Assembly (NCBI RefSeq): GCF_019740315.1 | Contig: NZ_JAHXZR010000009.1 | Span: forward strand, 163,325 to 227,324 | DNA: 64,000 bases | DNA from: Oceanobacter mangrovi | GTDB lineage: Bacteria; Pseudomonadota; Gammaproteobacteria; Pseudomonadales; Oceanobacteraceae | Direction: 5' to 3' | Notes under the pieces: model-generated | Database searches by the model: none | What the model was told of the DNA's origin: nothing | What the model saw: only the letters and a program-made list of their open reading frames with translations | Position numbers and translations under genes: made by a program | Shown here: in pieces, positions 46,247-54,945 of the stretch | How positions within the stretch are numbered: the first letter of the stretch is position 1 | Layout of the letters: each line of letters begins with the position of its first letter

Positions 46247-46879
46247 ATGAAAAACGACAATATCGTTTGGCATAACCACGAAGTGGATAAGTCTATTCGT
46301 TCATTTATGAAGAAGCAGCGGCCCTGTTTGTTGTGGTTTACCGGCCTCAGTGGCTCAGGCAAATCAACCATCGCCGGTGCCGTGGAAACCATTCTGGCCG
46401 AGCGCTTGCAACACACCTACCTGATGGATGGCGATAATGTTCGCCATCGCTTGTGTGGTGATCTGGGTTTCAGCGAAGAAGACCGGGTTGAAAACATCCG
46501 TCGTGTTGGTGAAGTTGCCAACCTGATGGTTGATGCCGGGCTGATTGTTCTGACCGCCTTTATTTCACCATTCCGCAGTAACCGCGAAATGGTTCGCAAG
46601 ATGCTGGGCGAAGGTGAGTTTATTGAAGTCCATATCGATACACCGATTGAGGTTTGTGAAAGCCGCGACCCGAAAGGTCTGTACGAAAAGGCGCGGGCTG
46701 GATTGATCAAGGACTTCACCGGCATCGATTCCCCTTATGAAGCGCCGGAATCCCCGGAGATCCGTATCCAGAACTACAACATATCTGTTCAGGAAGCTGC
46801 GCAGCAGGTCATCGACTATCTGGATAAACAAGGTTATTTGAAGCCGCAAAACGGAGCCCAAAATGCAAGCATTGGTTGA
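46247..46879 (+). CDS. cysC: Adenylylsulfate kinase
   Basis: Phosphorylates APS to PAPS, the sulfate donor for sulfotransferases and for PAPS reductase. The 210-residue protein has the P-loop [38 protein letters not shown], and [13 protein letters not shown]. The ATG at 46247 follows AGAGGAGTT; a start 18 bases upstream is less likely. Its 3' end overlaps cysQ by 17 bases. Confidence 0.96.
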   Translation: MKNDNIVWHNHEVDKSIRSFMKKQRPCLLWFTGLSGSGKSTIAGAVETILAERLQHTYLMDGDNVRHRLCGDLGFSEEDRVENIRRVGEVANLMVDAGLIVLTAFISPFRSNREMVRKMLGEGEFIEVHIDTPIEVCESRDPKGLYEKARAGLIKDFTGIDSPYEAPESPEIRIQNYNISVQEAAQQVIDYLDKQGYLKPQNGAQNASIG

Positions 46880-47672
46880 TCAGGTTATTGAAATCGCCCG
46901 TGCGGCTGGCGCGGCGATCATGGAAATCTACGACACAGATTTCGAAAAATACGAAAAAAGCGACGCCAGCCCACTGACTGAAGCTGATCTGGCGGCGCAC
47001 AAAATCATTTGTGAGGGGCTGGCAGCAATCAGCGACTTGCCGATTCTGTCGGAAGAGTCCTCTAAAGAAGAAATCAGCTGGGACAAGCGCTCTTCCTGGG
47101 GCGCTTTCTGGATTGTTGATCCACTCGATGGAACCAAGGAATTTATCAAACGAAATGGTGAATTCACGGTCAACATCGCCCTGGTTGAAGATGGCAGAGC
47201 CAAACTGGGCGTAGTGTATTGTCCGCCGCTGGATCGACTCTATTACGCTGCTGACGAACTGGGTGCCTACCGTAAAGACGGTGCCGGTGACGCCGTGAAG
47301 CTTCAGGTTGCTGACGAACCGTCTGAAGGTGAAATCTGGAATGTTGTCGGTTCTCGCAGCCATGGTGCTGATGCGCTGGCAGCTTTTGGTGAAAAGCTGG
47401 GCAACGTCAACCTGGTTTCCATGGGCAGTTCTCTGAAATTGTGCATGGTTGCAGACGGTCAGGCACATCTATACCCGCGTCTGGCGCCAACCTGTGAATG
47501 GGATACCGCAGCAGCGCAGGCCGTTGTTGAACATGCTGGTGGTCAGGTACTGACGCCTGCTTTGGAGAGCTTGCAATACGGTAAAAAAGAAGACCTGCTG
47601 AACCCGTATTTTATTGTCTGCAAAGCTGCGGGTGAACGCTGGAGTGAATCCTTCGTAACCCTGGCTCAGTAA
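46863..47672 (+). CDS. cysQ: 3'(2'),5'-bisphosphate nucleotidase
   Basis: Hydrolyses PAP (the product left by sulfotransferases and PAPS reductase) to AMP. The 269-residue inositol-monophosphatase-fold protein shows metal-binding motifs [19 protein letters not shown], and [17 protein letters not shown]. Placement beside cysC gives both synthesis of PAPS and removal of PAP in one run. A REP array of about 470 bases follows. Confidence 0.95.
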   Translation: MQALVDQVIEIARAAGAAIMEIYDTDFEKYEKSDASPLTEADLAAHKIICEGLAAISDLPILSEESSKEEISWDKRSSWGAFWIVDPLDGTKEFIKRNGEFTVNIALVEDGRAKLGVVYCPPLDRLYYAADELGAYRKDGAGDAVKLQVADEPSEGEIWNVVGSRSHGADALAAFGEKLGNVNLVSMGSSLKLCMVADGQAHLYPRLAPTCEWDTAAAQAVVEHAGGQVLTPALESLQYGKKEDLLNPYFIVCKAAGERWSESFVTLAQ

Positions 47673-47720
47673 TTGAAGCGTTTGGCGAGAAAAGACAGGA
47701 GCGATACCAGCAGGTAACGC

Positions 47721-48188
47721 TTTTGTCATGACATGTCATGACCCTACGGAAATAATTCATCCAACAAAAGCGTAGGGTCCCATGCCCGGACAATAAATGG
47801 GCGATACGAAAAGCCCATCGGGGATACAGACAATGTTTTGTCATGACACTGCGAACACCCGGTAATGCGTAGGGTCCGCATGCCAGGACAATAAATGGGT
47901 GATACGAAAAGCCCAGCGGGAATACAGGCAATGTTTTGTTATGTCCCGAGAACACCCGGCAATGCGTAGGGTCCGCATGCCAGGACAATAAATGGGTGAT
48001 ACGAAAAGCCCAGCGGGAATACAGACAGTGTTTTGTTATGACCCTGTGAACACCCGGTTATGCGTAGGGTCCAGGCATGCCAGGACAATAAATGGGTGAT
48101 ACGAAAAGCCCAGTGGGAATACAGGCAATGTTTTGTTATGTCCCCGAGAACACCCGGCAATGCGTAGGGTCCAGGCATGTCTGGACAA
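47721..48188. repeat. REP array with 97-100 bp period between cysQ and cysD
   Basis: Opens with a first-type hairpin TCATGACATGTCATGA and CCCTACG foot (47726-47747). Then five plus-oriented second-type hairpins start with CGTAGGG at 47771, 47868, 47965, 48063 and 48163, spaced 97, 97, 98 and 100 bases. The units between share GACAATAAATGGGTGATACG, AAAAGCCCAGCGGGAATACA and GAACACCCGGCAATG. The hairpins in copies 2 and 3 are shortened (GGTCCGCATGCCAGGAC). It differs from the BIMEs in that the first hairpin is not repeated intact. Confidence 0.92.
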
Positions 48189-48309
48189 CAAAATACCAAG
48201 CGACGGAGTGTCCGGAGCAACATCTCTGGATAGAACATGAAGGATTGATGCCGACGTTCCCAACGACGGTAACCAACATCGACCGCCTTCCGGTGGCAAA
48301 GGAATCAAG

Positions 48310-49224
48310 ATGAATATCAGCAAAAAACGACTCACCCACCTCAAGCAACTGGAAGCCGAAAGTATTCACATCATTCGTGAGGTTGCGGCAGAGTTTGAAA
48401 ACCCTGTCATGCTTTACTCAATCGGCAAAGATTCCGCCGTTATGCTGCACTTGGCAGCCAAGGCATTTTATCCCGGTACGCCACCGTTCCCGCTGATGCA
48501 CGTGGACACTACCTGGAAATTCCGTGAAATGATCGAATTCCGTGACCGTAAAGCCAAAGAGCTGGGCATGGACCTGATCGTTCATATCAACGAAGAAGGC
48601 GTTAAACAGGGTATTGGCCCGTTTACCCATGGTTCTTCCGTTCATACCGACGTGATGAAAACCCAGTCACTCAAACAAGCACTTAACAAATACCAGTTTG
48701 ATGCTGCTTTTGGTGGTGCTCGCCGGGACGAAGAAAAATCCCGCGCCAAAGAACGCGTGTATTCCTTCCGCGACAAAAACCATCGCTGGGATCCAAAAAA
48801 CCAACGCCCAGAACTCTGGAATACCTACAACGGCCGTATCAACAAAGGCGAAAGTATTCGGGTATTCCCGCTGTCCAACTGGACCGAGCTGGATATCTGG
48901 CAATACATCTACCTCGAAAGCATCGAAATCGTACCTCTGTACTTCGCCGCTGAACGCCCTGTCGTTGAGCGTGATGGCATGCTGATCATGGTCGATGACG
49001 ACCGTATGCCGATCGAAGACCCTAACGAGATTCAGCACAAGATGGTGCGTTTCCGTACGCTGGGCTGCTACCCACTGACCGGTGCGGTGGAATCGGAAGC
49101 GGCAACCTTGCCAGAAATCATTCAGGAAATGCTGCTGACCACCACCTCTGAGCGTCAGGGCCGGGCAATTGACCACGACTCCGCTGGCTCAATGGAAAAG
49201 AAAAAGATGGAAGGTTATTTCTAG
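48310..49224 (+). CDS. cysD: Sulfate adenylyltransferase subunit 2
   Basis: The catalytic subunit that makes APS from sulfate and ATP, driven by GTP hydrolysis in CysN. The 304-residue protein has the PP-loop [27 protein letters not shown], and [23 protein letters not shown] at 48310 follows AAGGAATCAAG. cysN follows after about 310 bases with REP hairpins in between, whereas in most genomes the two are adjacent. Confidence 0.96.
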   Translation: MNISKKRLTHLKQLEAESIHIIREVAAEFENPVMLYSIGKDSAVMLHLAAKAFYPGTPPFPLMHVDTTWKFREMIEFRDRKAKELGMDLIVHINEEGVKQGIGPFTHGSSVHTDVMKTQSLKQALNKYQFDAAFGGARRDEEKSRAKERVYSFRDKNHRWDPKNQRPELWNTYNGRINKGESIRVFPLSNWTELDIWQYIYLESIEIVPLYFAAERPVVERDGMLIMVDDDRMPIEDPNEIQHKMVRFRTLGCYPLTGAVESEAATLPEIIQEMLLTTTSERQGRAIDHDSAGSMEKKKMEGYF

Positions 49225-49267
49225 TCTGGCCCAGCCATGCCGCAATCCTTGCGTAAAAATAGTACTC

Positions 49268-49371
49268 GTAGAGTCCAAGCATGCAAGAGCGATATGGGTA
49301 GGGTCCAGGCATGCCTGGACAACAATATTTACCAGGACGGTGCTTTTTCGCAGCCAGGCATGCCTGGACGG
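49268..49371. repeat. Three second-type REP hairpins between cysD and cysN
   Basis: A half copy at 49268-49284 (GTAGAGTCCAAGCATGC), a perfect copy with GTAG foot at 49298-49322, and a hairpin without foot at about 49351-49371 (CCAGGCATGCCTGG). All are plus-oriented. The remaining sequence up to 49534 holds no gene; an inverted pair GATTTGGTCA/TGACCAAATC (49450-49473) follows and could be an operator or hairpin. Confidence 0.85.
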
Positions 49372-49534
49372 AAAACAAAGCGGCAAGACGCTCTGACCAG
49401 AAGAAAAACCCACAATCGCCAATATGGCCATTGTGTTAAAAACATCAACGATTTGGTCATTCTGTGACCAAATCGAAATAATTTTAATGTAAAAGATATC
49501 TGGCACCAGCCGGACGGTAAGGAAAGGTAAAAGC

Positions 49535-50953
49535 ATGGCACACGCATCCGATATGATCGCGGAAGATATTCTTGGTTACCTGAAACAACACGAAGAAAAG
49601 GACATTCTGCGCTTCCTCACCTGTGGCAACGTAGACGACGGCAAATCCACCCTGATTGGCCGTATGCTGCACGACTCCAAACTGATTTTTGAAGATCAGC
49701 TGGCAGCTATCAAAAAAGACTCCCAAAAATTCAACACCACAGACCAGGAATTCGACCTGGCGCTGCTGGTAGACGGCTTGCAGTCTGAGCGTGAGCAAGG
49801 CATCACCATCGACGTGGCTTACCGCTACTTCAGCACCGACAAGCGCAAATTCATCATTGCTGACTGTCCTGGGCACGAACAATACACCCGTAACATGGCA
49901 ACCGGTGCTTCCAGTTGTGATGTGGCGGTTATCCTGATTGACGCCCGTAAAGGCATCCAGACCCAGACTCGTCGTCACAGCTATATCGTATCTCTGTTGG
50001 GCATCAAAAACGTTATTGTTGCCATCAACAAAATGGACCTGGTTGATTTCAGCGAAGAAGTGTTTAACCAGATCAGCGCCGACTACCAGGCCTTTGCAGC
50101 AACATTGGGCTTCAACAATGTTTACCCAATTCCACTGTCTGCCTTGCGTGGTGATAACGTTGTTGACCGCAGCAACAGCACCGACTGGTACACAGGCCCA
50201 ACCATGGTCGAACTGCTGGAAACCATCCCTGCCACTAATGAAGCGGCTGAAGCCTTTGATGGCTTCCGCATGCCCGTTCAATACGTAAACCGCCCCAACC
50301 TGGATTTCCGTGGTTTTTGCGGCACCGTAGCAGCGGGCGAATTGCAACCTGGTGACACCATTACTACCTTGCCATCGGGTAAATCCAGCAAGGTAACCCG
50401 CATTGTTACGGCAGACGGCGATTTGGATATGGCGGTTGCAGGTGAAGCCATCACCATCACTCTGGAAGACGAAATCGACATCTCCCGTGGTGACCTGATT
50501 TACACCGGTAAGCAACCACTGTTTGGCGACAGATATACTGCCGAACTGGTCTGGATGCACGAAGACCCCATGACCGTTGGCAAGGAATATCTCTTCAAGG
50601 CCGGTACCAAAAGCGTTTTCGGCAAGGTTATTTCAATCCAGCATCGTGTTGACGTAAATACCATGCAACATATCCCGGCTGATCAGCTGCAACTGAACGA
50701 AGTCGGTATGGTCACTCTCGATTTTAATGGCTCCCTGGCACTCGACTCCTACGAACAGGTTCATGGTACCGGCAGCTTCGTCGTAATTGACCGTATCAGC
50801 AACGTCACCGTTGGTGCTGGTATGGTACGTGGTCTGGCTGAGGCTGGTGCGCAAAAAGCGATTGCTGATATGAGCTACGATGAGCGAGTTGCGGCGTTTA
50901 ATCGTGAAGTAGAAGTGTTAGTTCGGAAATATTTTTCTTGGGGTGGTATATGA
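49535..50953 (+). CDS. cysN: Sulfate adenylyltransferase subunit 1 (GTPase)
   Basis: The GTPase regulatory subunit for CysD. The 472-residue EF-Tu-like protein has G1 CGNVDDGKSTLIGRML, the switch region EREQGITIDVAYRYF, G3 DCPGHEQYTRNM and G4 NKMDLV, then two beta-barrel domains. There is no C-terminal CysC domain, in keeping with the separate cysC upstream. Its stop TGA overlaps the next gene's ATG (ATGA at 50950-50953). Confidence 0.96.
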   Translation: MAHASDMIAEDILGYLKQHEEKDILRFLTCGNVDDGKSTLIGRMLHDSKLIFEDQLAAIKKDSQKFNTTDQEFDLALLVDGLQSEREQGITIDVAYRYFSTDKRKFIIADCPGHEQYTRNMATGASSCDVAVILIDARKGIQTQTRRHSYIVSLLGIKNVIVAINKMDLVDFSEEVFNQISADYQAFAATLGFNNVYPIPLSALRGDNVVDRSNSTDWYTGPTMVELLETIPATNEAAEAFDGFRMPVQYVNRPNLDFRGFCGTVAAGELQPGDTITTLPSGKSSKVTRIVTADGDLDMAVAGEAITITLEDEIDISRGDLIYTGKQPLFGDRYTAELVWMHEDPMTVGKEYLFKAGTKSVFGKVISIQHRVDVNTMQHIPADQLQLNEVGMVTLDFNGSLALDSYEQVHGTGSFVVIDRISNVTVGAGMVRGLAEAGAQKAIADMSYDERVAAFNREVEVLVRKYFSWGGI

Positions 50954-51792
50954 GTTCTTCTCCACTTGTTACGGTTTATATCACTACTAAAAACAGAAGA
51001 CGCTTGCTTGATAGAGCTGTTAATTCTGTTTTGAATCAAAGTTATGGGAATATTGAACTAATAATTATAGATGATGGATCTAGTGATGATACTGAGGAGG
51101 TCTATTCAGAATATATTTCACCTGAAATTGAAAATTATATTTATCTGAGGAATCCTCAATCTAAAGGAGCATGCTTTTCTCGTAATTTAGGTATAGGTGC
51201 AGCAAATGGTCAATATATTACCGGGTTGGATGATGACGACTATTTTAGCCCTGAAAGAGTATCCCTGCTTTACAAATCTTTTCTACGACGTAGTGACTGT
51301 CTGTTTGTATGTGATAGTTCGGATGTAAGGAGGGATAAAGTAAGGAAGGAGAAACTAATTGTATATGAGGATATGTTCTATAAAAATGTGGTTGGAAACC
51401 AAATATTTACGACTACTGAATTATTGAGGTCTGCTGGTGGATTTGATGAACGTATGCCAGCTTGGCAAGATTATGAACTTTGGATCAGGCTTTTAAAACA
51501 GGGAGGGCATGGCCTGAAAATTAGAGAGTCACTACAAACTGTAGATACAGAACATGGGAGTATAAGAATATCTAGGAACACAGAAAAAGTATTGAGGGCT
51601 CAAGATATTTTTTTTGAAAAGCACTTATCCAAGTTAGGTGTCAATGAACAAAACCGCCGCCGTCTTCTTACTTCTATGCGTTATGGGGCTCCAATTGAAA
51701 ATCTTAAGCCTTCGGGGATGGTGAATTTAGGTAATTTAGCTATCTATTTTATCTGTGTTATTAGGAGGCTTAAAAATGGCATATTGGGTTAG
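50950..51792 (+). CDS. Glycosyltransferase family 2
   Basis: A 280-residue GT-A-fold glycosyltransferase. The N-terminus reads PLVTVYITTKNRRRLLDRAVNS, then IELIIIDDGSSDDT (nucleotide-sugar binding) and the metal motif TGLDDDDYFSP, with WQDYELWIRLL as the acceptor-side ED-type motif. Start ATG at 50950 overlaps the cysN stop; a 4-codon upstream start lies inside cysN. It is the first gene of the AT-rich cassette. The sugar transferred cannot be told. Confidence 0.9.
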   Translation: MSSSPLVTVYITTKNRRRLLDRAVNSVLNQSYGNIELIIIDDGSSDDTEEVYSEYISPEIENYIYLRNPQSKGACFSRNLGIGAANGQYITGLDDDDYFSPERVSLLYKSFLRRSDCLFVCDSSDVRRDKVRKEKLIVYEDMFYKNVVGNQIFTTTELLRSAGGFDERMPAWQDYELWIRLLKQGGHGLKIRESLQTVDTEHGSIRISRNTEKVLRAQDIFFEKHLSKLGVNEQNRRRLLTSMRYGAPIENLKPSGMVNLGNLAIYFICVIRRLKNGILG

Positions 51793-52456
51793 GTTTTTTA
51801 AGGATACCATTCCTTCTCGTGTTTTATGGTTTATAGAAAGAAGTTTTGGCAAGGGTTTTTATAAAAAAAAGTATAGGGAAAGTAAAATAATTTTTGTGCA
51901 TATTCCTAAAAATGCTGGTGTTTTTGTTAATAAATCACTATATGGTGTCGAACATTTGGGACATAACTCGATTGTCAATATTATGAAGTATGATCGTGAG
52001 TATTGTGCTGGAAAGTTCTTTTTCTGCTTGTCCAGGAATCCATACGAAAGGTTTGTATCAGCTTTTAGCTTTTTGTATCAAGGAGGAGGGGACGTTGGAG
52101 CAGATCCTGCGTACGTTAATTTAGTTCGGAGCTACGGTGATATAAATCAGTTTATTATGCATTGGCTGAGAGGCCGAAATGTTGATGAATTAGATTATGT
52201 TTTCAAAAGCCAAGCGTATTTTGTGTTTGACAGAAAGTTACTTGTTGATGAGTTTTATGACTTGGGAAAGCTTGATATGGACTGTCTTTCTAAAAGCATC
52301 TCAGATGCAGCAGGTGAAGTAGTAAAATTTGAGAAAGAAAGAAGGAATACCTCGTCAGTTGCTGTCAAAGAAAAATTTAAATTGGATGATACCTCAAAGA
52401 GTCTTTTGGGTGATATTTACTCCATTGATTTTGAGGTCTTTGGCTATGAAAAATAG
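51776..52456 (+). CDS. PAPS-dependent sulfotransferase (Sulfotransfer_2 family)
   Basis: A 226-residue enzyme that likely moves sulfate from PAPS to a sugar hydroxyl. The 5'-phosphosulfate-binding loop is FVHIPKNAGVFVNKSL (residues about 40-55) and the 3'-phosphate-binding motif is LSRNPYERFVSAFSFLY (about 85-101, Arg87 and Ser95). His59 and His63 follow the first loop where a base could sit. The C-terminus FEVFGYE matches the YxxDFxxFGY ending of the family. Start ATG at 51776 follows AGGAGG; it overlaps the preceding gene by 17 bases. PAPS synthesis genes lie directly upstream. Confidence 0.88.
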   Translation: MAYWVRFFKDTIPSRVLWFIERSFGKGFYKKKYRESKIIFVHIPKNAGVFVNKSLYGVEHLGHNSIVNIMKYDREYCAGKFFFCLSRNPYERFVSAFSFLYQGGGDVGADPAYVNLVRSYGDINQFIMHWLRGRNVDELDYVFKSQAYFVFDRKLLVDEFYDLGKLDMDCLSKSISDAAGEVVKFEKERRNTSSVAVKEKFKLDDTSKSLLGDIYSIDFEVFGYEK

Positions 52457-53753
52457 GCTGGTTAAAGCTTTTTCAAATCAGATTTTTCGATATGTCTACG
52501 CTGTGAAATGCTCTGGGGTTAGTGATGATATTTCTTATCTAAAACCGAAGGAGTTGTCGGAAAAAATCAGTGAGGACCTGTTTTTATATACTGAAAATAT
52601 ATATTTTGAATTTTATAGGGATTGTGTGGCAGGGATTGCTCTTCCAGGTATGTATAGTCATAAAAATAAGAAAATCGACGCAGTGGAGTCTATTTTAAGA
52701 ATGCTCCCATTCTGGGCTGTTGTAGCAGTTTCAAATACTATGGATAGTACTGTAAATAAACGAGCAAAGGCAATATTAAAGGATTTCTTTTCTCGTGAAA
52801 ATCTTGTCTTGAAATGGGGTAGGGGTGAAGATTATTCTCAATATTTAGTCGACTCGGCAGATTTGGCTCTAACTCTTTGGATATTGAGGGGTGAACTTGA
52901 AGATTACATTAGTGGTGAAGTTTTACCTGATATTTTGAACTGGCTCGTGAATAATGCCTCTTGTGAATATTATGAAAATAACTGGCTTTTATTTAGGATG
53001 ACGAAACTAGAGGTTCTCAAGGCATTGGGTGTTTTAGGTGATGAATTTAATGGTGTTTTAGCTAAGGATTTTTTGAAAATTAAATCTTGGGTTAACCAAT
53101 ATGGATGGTTTCGTGATGGCCATAAAGGGGAGGTCGATTTTTATACTGTTTGGGGGTTCTATTATACACTGTTCTGGTTGTATAAAATAAATCCGGATGA
53201 GTATGGTGGTTTCTTGAAAGAAAATTTTCAAAAGTTCTATTCAGGGTATAAACTCCTCCTTAGTCAAAAAGAATTCCCATTTTGGGGGCGGAGTGCATGC
53301 TATAAATATGCCATTTCAATACCGTATTATATAGCCTGTGATTTGGGGTTGGAAAATAGAGATTTTGCTAGTAAGATGAATAAGCAGTTATGGGATAGAT
53401 TTTGGAAGTATGAAGTATATTCAAATTCTGTCCTCCTTCAGGGCTTTATGTCAGAATCTCCTGAGTACTATGATAATTACAGTGGGCCAGGAAGTCCTCT
53501 TTGGTCTTTACGATCTTTAGTTCTAGATGTTGTTGTCGACTCGGGTGGATATGATGTTGAAGATATCCCTATTAGTGCCAATATTTCAGATAATGCTTTT
53601 CTTGTTAGGGATGATTGTAACTCCAGGGTTTTTCTTAGTGAAAAAAGATCGTCTGTAGAGGTTTTAAAATACAGCTTTTTTGATAGGTTTTTGGAAGTTT
53701 TTACTCAAAGAGCAAATAGGCCTGGTAATAAGTTGAGAATTAATTGTGAATGA
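52446..53753 (+). CDS. DUF2264-like protein of the polysaccharide cassette
   Basis: A 435-residue soluble protein without a signal peptide. It resembles DUF2264: ENNWLLFRMTKLEVLKALG, GWFRDGHKGEVDFYTVWGFY, FPFWGRSACYKYAISIPYYI and GPGSPLWSLRSLV follow the family pattern of regularly spaced Trp/Tyr-rich helices, as in alpha/alpha-toroid sugar-active enzymes. No function is established. ATG at 52446 overlaps the sulfotransferase stop by 11 bases; the frame is open earlier but inside the sulfotransferase gene. Confidence 0.65.
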   Translation: MKNRLVKAFSNQIFRYVYAVKCSGVSDDISYLKPKELSEKISEDLFLYTENIYFEFYRDCVAGIALPGMYSHKNKKIDAVESILRMLPFWAVVAVSNTMDSTVNKRAKAILKDFFSRENLVLKWGRGEDYSQYLVDSADLALTLWILRGELEDYISGEVLPDILNWLVNNASCEYYENNWLLFRMTKLEVLKALGVLGDEFNGVLAKDFLKIKSWVNQYGWFRDGHKGEVDFYTVWGFYYTLFWLYKINPDEYGGFLKENFQKFYSGYKLLLSQKEFPFWGRSACYKYAISIPYYIACDLGLENRDFASKMNKQLWDRFWKYEVYSNSVLLQGFMSESPEYYDNYSGPGSPLWSLRSLVLDVVVDSGGYDVEDIPISANISDNAFLVRDDCNSRVFLSEKRSSVEVLKYSFFDRFLEVFTQRANRPGNKLRINCE

Positions 53754-54945
53754 TTTCTGTTTGAAATTGATTGGTGCTTTTAAACGCAATAGTGCCATGT
53801 TGGTTTCAATATTTGGTGCTGCCGCTTTATTTTTTTCTAATATATTGGCGAAGTATAGTCTTAGTGGTGAAGGGTATATTTTATATGCAAAGGTAATCGT
53901 TTTGTTCTCTCTTGCATATGCAGTCGTTCCACTTGGTATGGATTGGGTCATTACTCGATTTTCATCAGTTCAAACAGAAGGCAAGCTTTTAGTCAGTTCT
54001 AACCTTTTTAAAATTCTACCCTTATCTCTTTTGGTTGGTGGTGGCTCTATCGTTTTATGGGATCAATTTTGGGTTCGCTCTAACATCGAATTTTATTTGG
54101 TTTTTAGTGTATCAGTGTTGGCTGGGCTGATGATGCTAGGCTTTTCAATTTTTAGATGTATCGGAAAGATGTATTTTGCTGTTTTCGTTGCTAACTATTG
54201 GAAGATGTTAATTCTTTTATTTTTTGTATTATATTCGGTCGATGGCGATTCTTGGCTGAATAGTGTGTTCGCCTTGTTTGGTGTGCTGACGATTTTGATG
54301 ATCTGGGTCTCCTCTCTAAATATTGATTTTAGAATTGGTGATCTAAACGAAGTCAGTTTGACTAATTGGAGCGGAGCTTATGTCGGTGTTTTATCTGCGA
54401 CATTTTTTTCGAATTTTGATAAGCTGATATTTATGAATGCAGAAGGTGTGGATTTTTCTGAATACTTTTTTTGGTCTTCATTGATATACTCTCCTATTAT
54501 TATAATTTCTAATTATTTTGGAGGGAAAAGAGTGTCTTTGATTAAAAAGACTGGTAGCTTATGTTTTTTTGAAAAGGATGTTTTAATGCTGATGCTTTTG
54601 GCTGTTTTCTTGTTGGTTGCTTACTATTTGGTGTTAGTTGTTATTTGTGTTTTTTATTCCGATACTACACTTCCCGATTTTGATATTTTGGTGTTTATCG
54701 GTGTTTTGGCTCTTGGGCGTGCTTTGTATGGTTTTGTCGCTCAGATTTACCAGGCTGTTTATCAAGTCGGATATGTTTATTTGGTGTCTTTGGTTAGTCT
54801 TTCCTATATGGGGGTGACTTTTATTTTGGCTCACTTTTATAATATAGGTTGGGGTGGGGTTGCGGTCGTAACTACTTTTTTATGGATTGGTAGATGCTTT
54901 GCTTATTATAGAGGAGTTATTTTGGCAGGAAGGGCCAAGGTATGA
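53746..54945 (+). CDS. wzx: Flippase of the Wzx/MATE-like polysaccharide exporter family
   Basis: A 399-residue protein with about 12 membrane helices, beginning LVSIFGAAALFFSNILAKYSLSGEGY, a typical start for polysaccharide flippases. It should move lipid-linked repeat units across the inner membrane. The start is GTG at 53746, overlapping the previous stop by 8 bases, and its stop overlaps the next gene by 4 bases (ATGA). Assignment rests on topology, N-terminal pattern and context. Confidence 0.8.
   Translation: MNDFCLKLIGAFKRNSAMLVSIFGAAALFFSNILAKYSLSGEGYILYAKVIVLFSLAYAVVPLGMDWVITRFSSVQTEGKLLVSSNLFKILPLSLLVGGGSIVLWDQFWVRSNIEFYLVFSVSVLAGLMMLGFSIFRCIGKMYFAVFVANYWKMLILLFFVLYSVDGDSWLNSVFALFGVLTILMIWVSSLNIDFRIGDLNEVSLTNWSGAYVGVLSATFFSNFDKLIFMNAEGVDFSEYFFWSSLIYSPIIIISNYFGGKRVSLIKKTGSLCFFEKDVLMLMLLAVFLLVAYYLVLVVICVFYSDTTLPDFDILVFIGVLALGRALYGFVAQIYQAVYQVGYVYLVSLVSLSYMGVTFILAHFYNIGWGGVAVVTTFLWIGRCFAYYRGVILAGRAKV

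Noticed and set aside
47771..48188. Possible CRISPR array
   Set aside because: The units are alike over nearly their whole 97-100 bases, with no short repeat/unique spacer alternation, and no cas gene is present. The GTAG hairpins mark them as REP-type.
47611..48344. Several minus-strand frames with repeated peptides in the cysQ-cysD spacer
   Set aside because: They arise from translating the 97-100 bp repeat array and lack start signals.
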